Assembly (NCBI RefSeq): GCF_029278565.1
Contig: NZ_CP119559.1
Location: 1,550,001-1,614,000, forward strand
Length of the DNA: 64,000 bases
Direction: 5' to 3'
Origin: Haloarcula halophila
GTDB lineage: Archaea > Halobacteriota > Halobacteria > Halobacteriales > Haloarculaceae
In this document: positions 60,166-64,000 of the stretch, one piece after another
Position numbering within the stretch: position 1 is the first letter of the stretch
Layout of the letters: every line of letters starts with the position of its first letter
Made by a program: the position numbers and the translations under genes
The notes under the pieces: generated by a model
Told to the model about the DNA's origin: nothing
Databases searched by the model: none
Seen by the model: the letters and a program-made list of their open reading frames with translations, nothing else

Positions 60166-60879
60166 ATGACAGACGACTCACAGACACACGCGGACCGCAC
60201 TGTCGTGCTCGCCTCCGGCGGCATGGACAGCGCCACGGCCGCCTACGAGGCACAGGCCCGCGGGTACGACGACCTGTACCTGTTGCATACGAGCTACGGA
60301 CAGAACACCGAACAACGTGAACTGGATTGCGCGCGTGCGCTAGCCGACCACGTCGATGCGGCGGAGTTCCTCCGTGTCGAGACCAGTCACCTCCGGCAGA
60401 TCGGCGGCTCCTCGCTCACCGACGACGGGATGGCCGTCGCCGAGGCCGACACCGAGGGCGACGAGATCCCCAGTTCGTACGTCCCCTTCCGGAACGCGAA
60501 CCTGCTGTCGATGGCCGTCTCGTTCGCCGAGGCCAACGGCGCGAGCGCCGTCTTCATCGGTGCCCACAGCGAGGACTTCTCGGGGTATCCGGACTGTCGC
60601 CCCGCTTTCTTCGAGGCCTTCCAGTCAGTCGTCGACGTGGGGACGAAACCCGACACGGAGATCGCGCTCGAAGCGCCCTTCGTCGAGTGGACCAAGACCG
60701 ACATCGCCGAGCGCGGACTCGAACTCGGGGTCCCCTACGCGGACACCTGGAGTTGCTACCGGAGCGACGAACCCGCCTGTGGGACCTGTGACGCCTGTGC
60801 CTTCCGGCTAGAGGCGTTCCAGCGGCTGGGCGAGCGCGATCCGATCCCCTACGAGCGCCGGCCCGAGTACGCGGACTGA
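60166..60879 (+). CDS. queC: 7-cyano-7-deazaguanine synthase
   Basis: A 237-residue PP-loop ATPase. The loop is LASGGMDSATAAYEA, and the zinc site is CYRSDEPACGTCDACAFR with four Cys. VPFRNANLLSMAVSFAEANGASAVFIGAHSEDF is a family region. It makes preQ0 from the carboxylate with ammonia. In archaea preQ0 becomes archaeosine at tRNA position 15. The three que genes form one operon; the tgtA transglycosylase is not in the window. Confidence 0.94.
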   Translation: MTDDSQTHADRTVVLASGGMDSATAAYEAQARGYDDLYLLHTSYGQNTEQRELDCARALADHVDAAEFLRVETSHLRQIGGSSLTDDGMAVAEADTEGDEIPSSYVPFRNANLLSMAVSFAEANGASAVFIGAHSEDFSGYPDCRPAFFEAFQSVVDVGTKPDTEIALEAPFVEWTKTDIAERGLELGVPYADTWSCYRSDEPACGTCDACAFRLEAFQRLGERDPIPYERRPEYAD

Positions 60880-60890
60880 CCGGACCGTCC

Positions 60891-61274
60891 TCAGTCGTCG
60901 GCGCTGTCGGCGGCCACCCCGTCCAGGACGTACTCCGCCGACGTTCGAGTCGTCGCCAGCGGCACGTCGTGGACGTCACAGATGCGCAACAGCGCCGTGA
61001 TGTCGGGTTCGTGTGGCTGTGCAGTGTGGGGGTCCCGCAGGAAGACGACGGCGTCGATCTCGTCCTGTGCGACCTCACCGCCGATCTGCATGTCCCCGCC
61101 CAGCGGCCCGCTCTGTTTCCGCTCGATCTCCAGATCTGTCTCGTCGCTGATCCGCTGGCCCGTAGTGCCCGTCCCGACCAGGTCGAACTCGGACAGCAGC
61201 GACTCGTAGGTCCGAACGAGGTCGATCATCTCGGGTTTCTCGTCGTCGTGGGCGATGAGCGCGACGCGTGTCAT
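60891..61274 (-). CDS. mgsA: Methylglyoxal synthase
   Basis: A 127-residue enzyme. ALIAHDDEKPEMIDLVRTY, GTGTTGQRI, KQSGPLGGDMQIGGEVAQDEIDAVVFLRDPHTAQPHEPDITALLRICDVHDVPLATTRTSAEY give the phosphate-binding loop and the catalytic Asp/His. It changes dihydroxyacetone phosphate to methylglyoxal and phosphate. Haloarchaea are known to have this bypass. Length is normal. Confidence 0.93.
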   Translation of the reverse strand: MTRVALIAHDDEKPEMIDLVRTYESLLSEFDLVGTGTTGQRISDETDLEIERKQSGPLGGDMQIGGEVAQDEIDAVVFLRDPHTAQPHEPDITALLRICDVHDVPLATTRTSAEYVLDGVAADSADD

Positions 61275-61361
61275 GAGTCGTCTCTCGGAAGCCGGGCTAA
61301 AAGCTGGTTGGGTCCTGTCGGAGACGCTACCACTGCCAGAAGGGGGCCTGGGCCGTTCCGT

Positions 61362-61622
61362 CTACTCGACGTCGACCCGGCCGTCGGCGGAGACCGTGAC
61401 CGGATGTCCCTCGACGGTGAACGTTTCGGGCTCGCCGTCGTTGACGACCGTGCGCAGTGTCTCCTCGTCGACGTACTGCTCGATGTCGCCGACATCCTCG
61501 ACAGTGAGATCTGTCGCCGCCAGAACCGCGTTGGTGATTACTTCGTCCGCAGGCACCGGGGTCTCCCACCCGTCGTCGTCGTCGTCCTGCAGCAGGTACA
61601 CTGTTCCGTTGTCGGTGCTCAT
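61362..61622 (-). CDS. HalOD1-like output domain protein
   Basis: About 86 residues starting MSTDNGTVYLLQDDDDDGWE. The C-terminal part, VITNAVLAATDLTVEDVGDIEQYVDEETLRTVVNDGEPETFTVEGHPVTVSADGRVDVE, matches the helical-then-beta pattern of the haloarchaeal HalOD1 output domain, often found alone or at the end of sensor proteins. It may be a signalling output piece. The promoter has a perfect dyad upstream. Confidence 0.7.
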   Translation of the reverse strand: MSTDNGTVYLLQDDDDDGWETPVPADEVITNAVLAATDLTVEDVGDIEQYVDEETLRTVVNDGEPETFTVEGHPVTVSADGRVDVE

Positions 61623-61660
61623 ACACGACACCACGCCGGGCTAGCGCTTAATAGGTGTTC

Positions 61661-61685
61661 AGCTGTTTCAGAGCGTGAAACAGCT
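61661..61685. promoter_or_regulatory. Perfect 10-base inverted repeat, candidate operator
   Basis: AGCTGTTTCA and TGAAACAGCT are separated by GAGCG. The dyad lies about 10 bases upstream of the TATA-like element CTATTAAG of the HalOD1-like gene (minus strand, near 61646-61653). The TATA-to-start distance fits a leaderless mRNA. No other gene starts in the stretch 61623-61996, which is otherwise empty. Confidence 0.55.
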
Positions 61686-61996
61686 CCGTGCGGGTGTGTG
61701 TCAGGCTCGTGTCGGACAACGGGATCTGTCGACGGTCGATCGGTGTCAAAAACGGTGTCGGAGGGCTCCCGGACAGAGGTTGTCAGAGGCACGGCCCGGA
61801 GTACTCTCTCCCAACACCAACAGGTGATACTCCGTGGTACTACTTAATGATTCGTCTCGCCCGGCAGCAATGGATCGACGGTCTCGGATCACCGGATCGA
61901 GGGAGCCCCCGTGCGCGCCGACGATCCGTCGCCAGCCGGACGATCCGGCCCGACGATTGCCGTGGTGTTTTTGACCGGACCAGTTGCACTGTCGGT

Positions 61997-62698
61997 ATGG
62001 ACGGTGTCGTACTCGCGGCCGGATCGGGAACGCGACTGCGGCCACTGACTGCCGACAGACCGAAGGGACTCGTCCGGGTCGCCGGGCAACCGCTCCTCTC
62101 ACACGCGTTCGATGCCGTGTTGTCGGTCGGTGTCGACAGACTGATCGCCGTGGTGGGCTACCGAGCCGACGATATCGTCGAATACTACGACGACGACTAC
62201 CGTGGCGTCCCGGTCGAATACGTCCACCAGGCCGAGCAACTCGGGACCGCTCACGCACTCCAGCAGGCGTGTCCCCTCGACGGGACGACCGTCGTGATGA
62301 ACGGGGACAACGTCTGCCGGGCGAACCTCGACGCGGTCCTCGACCGCCACGGGGCGACTGATGCAGCCGCTACACTCCTGGTAGAGTCGGTCACACGCGA
62401 GCAAGCCCGCGAGACCGGCGTCGTCGAAACCGACGACGGTCGGGTCACCGGACTCGTCGAGAAACCGGCCGACCCGCCCTCGACGCTGGTCGTCCGAGGG
62501 TTTCAGGTGTTCGAGCCGACGATCGAGCCGGCCTGTCGGCTGCTCAGACCGTCGGCTCGCGGTGAGTACGAACTCGCCGACGCGGTCGACCTCCTGGTGC
62601 AGGCGGGCCATCGGGTCGAGACGGTTCGACTCGACGGCTGGTGTCACAACGTTAACGACACGGTGGACGTCGAAGAGGTCGCCGAACGGCTCGACTGA
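61997..62698 (+). CDS. Sugar nucleotidyltransferase
   Basis: A 233-residue protein of the RmlA/GlmU N-terminal type. MDGVVLAAGSGTRLRPLTADRPKGLV carries the signature GxGTRLRPLT and the Lys for the sugar phosphate. VVMNGDNVCR has the metal-binding Asp. The C-terminal GWCHNVNDTVDVEEVAERL is like UTP-glucose pyrophosphorylases. No acyltransferase domain follows. It would make a UDP- or dTDP-sugar. An open frame further upstream to 61688 encodes no conserved sequence, so I start at 61997. Confidence 0.87.
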   Translation: MDGVVLAAGSGTRLRPLTADRPKGLVRVAGQPLLSHAFDAVLSVGVDRLIAVVGYRADDIVEYYDDDYRGVPVEYVHQAEQLGTAHALQQACPLDGTTVVMNGDNVCRANLDAVLDRHGATDAAATLLVESVTREQARETGVVETDDGRVTGLVEKPADPPSTLVVRGFQVFEPTIEPACRLLRPSARGEYELADAVDLLVQAGHRVETVRLDGWCHNVNDTVDVEEVAERLD

Positions 62699-62725
62699 GC
62701 AGGTGCGACGAAACGCGGCGGCGGG

Positions 62726-63808
62726 TCAGCCTTCGACGCCGCTGAAGGAGAGCCCGCCCTCGATGTATCGCTGTGCGAAGAGATAGACGAGCATGATCGG
62801 CGTCGCGAACGTGAGCGCGAACGCGGAGAACCGCGCCCACGGGATCGAGTACTCGTCGACGAGCGAGTAGAGTCCGACCGGCAGGGTGTAGTTCTCGGTA
62901 CCCAGCAGCGTCTGGGCGACGACGAACTCGGTCCAGCCAGTCAGGAAGGTGAAGATGAACACGGTCGCGAGGCCCGCCGCGGACATCGGGAGGATGACTT
63001 CCCAGACGACGCGCCACGGCGGCGCGCCGTCGACGACGGCCGCCTCCTCGTAGGAGACCGGGATCCCGTCCATGTAGGTCTTCAACAGCCACGTGTTGAA
63101 CGGGACCGCCGTCGCGGCGTAGTAGACCGCCAGCGCCAGTTTGTTGTCGTTGATGCCGAACTGGACGTAGATCGCGTACATCCCGATCAGCAGGGCGACG
63201 CCGAGTCCGCCGCCGACCTGGGTCATCAGGACGTACAGGAACAGGATCTTCCGGCGGAAGAGGAACTCACGGCGAGAGAGCGCGTACGACGCCGGGATGA
63301 TCAGCGCCATCGCGATCAGTACCGTCGGGATCGCGACGGTGACGCTGTTCCAGAGGAACTGCTTGAACTCCGACGGCCGGTCGACGCCGTAGGCCGAGGC
63401 GTCGAGGAACGTCAGTCCGGGCGTCTCGAAGACGAACGCCAGATCCGTCAGCGGGACACCGACGGTGATCGCCAGCGACGGGATGCCGATGTCACCGACG
63501 ACCCAGACGAAGGGCTTCACCGTCGGGTTCGGCGGGATCAGCGTGATGCTGTCGGACGTGTACAGCGACGCCCCCGAACCGGAGATGGCCGCCGTGAAGA
63601 TCCAGTAGATCGGGAACAGGAGCGCGAGCACCATCGCCGTCGCGGCGATCGTCGAGACGACGACCCGCAGGACCTCCGAAGCGGGCACCTCGCCGCGTTG
63701 GACCGCCTCGACGGTGTATTTCCACTGCCGGACGGTCTCGATCGGCGTCCGGGCGACGTTGAGGGCGTCCTCGGTGAGTTTCCGTGTGATATTCGAGAGC
63801 AGTCCCAT
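62726..63808 (-). CDS. Sugar ABC transporter permease (MalG-type)
   Basis: A 360-residue permease of the carbohydrate uptake family. The coupling motif is YEEAAVVDGAPPWRVVWEVILPMSAAGLATVFIF, the EAA loop. FLWNSVTVAIPTVLIAMALIIPASYALSRREF is the typical second half of MalG. An extra loop near residues 80-135 (SDSITLIPPNPTVKPFVWVVGD and so on) is outside. The substrate is probably an oligosaccharide, by family only. It directly follows the second permease with a one-base overlap. Confidence 0.88.
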   Translation of the reverse strand: MGLLSNITRKLTEDALNVARTPIETVRQWKYTVEAVQRGEVPASEVLRVVVSTIAATAMVLALLFPIYWIFTAAISGSGASLYTSDSITLIPPNPTVKPFVWVVGDIGIPSLAITVGVPLTDLAFVFETPGLTFLDASAYGVDRPSEFKQFLWNSVTVAIPTVLIAMALIIPASYALSRREFLFRRKILFLYVLMTQVGGGLGVALLIGMYAIYVQFGINDNKLALAVYYAATAVPFNTWLLKTYMDGIPVSYEEAAVVDGAPPWRVVWEVILPMSAAGLATVFIFTFLTGWTEFVVAQTLLGTENYTLPVGLYSLVDEYSIPWARFSAFALTFATPIMLVYLFAQRYIEGGLSFSGVEG

Positions 63809-64000
63809 CAGTCGTTCACCCCGTCAGCCAGCCGACCTTTCTTGACGTTCAGCCACATGAACGCGCCGATGAACAGCAGCGCGACGATACTGATCGCGGC
63901 ACCGCGACCGTACTCCTGGAACTGCAGCGCCTCGCGGTAGCCGTAGACGACGATGAGTTCGTTCGCCCGGGCCGGACCGCCCTCGTTGAACACGTAAGGG
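63808..64000 (-). CDS. Sugar ABC transporter permease (MalF-type), C-terminal end
   Basis: Only the last 63 residues or so are visible; the frame continues past the right window edge. VFNEGGPARANELIVVYGYREALQFQEYGRGAAISIVALLFIGAFMWLNV is the typical final segment of MalF permeases, including the NEGGP loop after the EAA region. Together with the MalG-type gene it makes the heterodimeric channel. The ATPase and binding protein genes are probably beyond the window. Confidence 0.85.
   Translation of the reverse strand, partial: PYVFNEGGPARANELIVVYGYREALQFQEYGRGAAISIVALLFIGAFMWLNVKKGRLADGVND

Overview
The window is a 64 kb piece of chromosome from a halophilic archaeon (class Halobacteria). The evidence is the high GC content, the very acidic proteins, several lipoproteins with a twin-arginine signal and a lipobox, many genes with a TATA box about 27 bases before the start codon and no room for a leader, an intron-containing archaeal tRNA, ribosomal protein L40e, Trm1, and families I know only or mainly from haloarchaea (HVO_0476 and HVO_0416 zinc fingers, DUF5786, DUF5809, DUF5810, RdfA and its SMC-like partner). 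I cannot name the genus from sequence alone.

Layout. 1-5 kb: the end of a CapB/PgsB-like ligase and a large CapA-like lipoprotein, then a PAP2 phosphatase and a YihY/BrkB membrane protein. 5-12 kb: MATE exporter, Trm1, a membrane histidine kinase, a SWIM protein, a hairpin array and HisH. 12-15 kb: a PhnDCE-type phosphate/phosphonate importer. 15-24 kb: mostly housekeeping genes (family 4 uracil-DNA glycosylase, DUF99, ThuA, L40e, dUTPase-like protein, aconitase, RimI, Nudix, rhodanese). 24.1-25.0 kb: a Fic/Doc toxin cassette between two perfect 33-base direct repeats. 25-29 kb: a formate/nitrite-type channel fused to universal-stress domains, then a lipoprotein and a helical protein of unknown role.

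29-36 kb: pstS-pstC-pstA-pstB-phoU and a second PhoU protein with an AbrB-like DNA-binding head. With PhnDCE and a PiT carrier near 56 kb, this makes three phosphate-family transport systems in one window, and the promoter regions of phnD and pstS share AT-rich palindromic motifs. 36-50 kb: a degenerate-Nudix/eIF2B-like fusion, an aminotransferase, paired fluoride channels, a HerA-like ATPase, two isoaspartyl methyltransferase paralogues, an M29-like aminopeptidase, type II GAPDH, a UvrD-like helicase and two small regulators.

50-58 kb: a PQQ-type beta-propeller lipoprotein, then a probable cell-shape locus. This holds RdfA and an SMC-like protein with a zinc-hook-like CxxC pair but substituted Walker A and B residues, plus a small unassigned protein. 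An AT-rich gap and a CAU tRNA with a 29-base bulge-helix-bulge intron follow. 58-64 kb: queD-queE-queC (preQ0 for archaeosine), methylglyoxal synthase, a sugar-nucleotidyltransferase and the permease genes of a sugar ABC importer cut by the window end.

The most unusual elements are the repeat-bracketed toxin cassette, the channel-stress fusion, the RdfA/SMC-like locus with its promoter palindrome, and the six-hairpin array between convergent genes.
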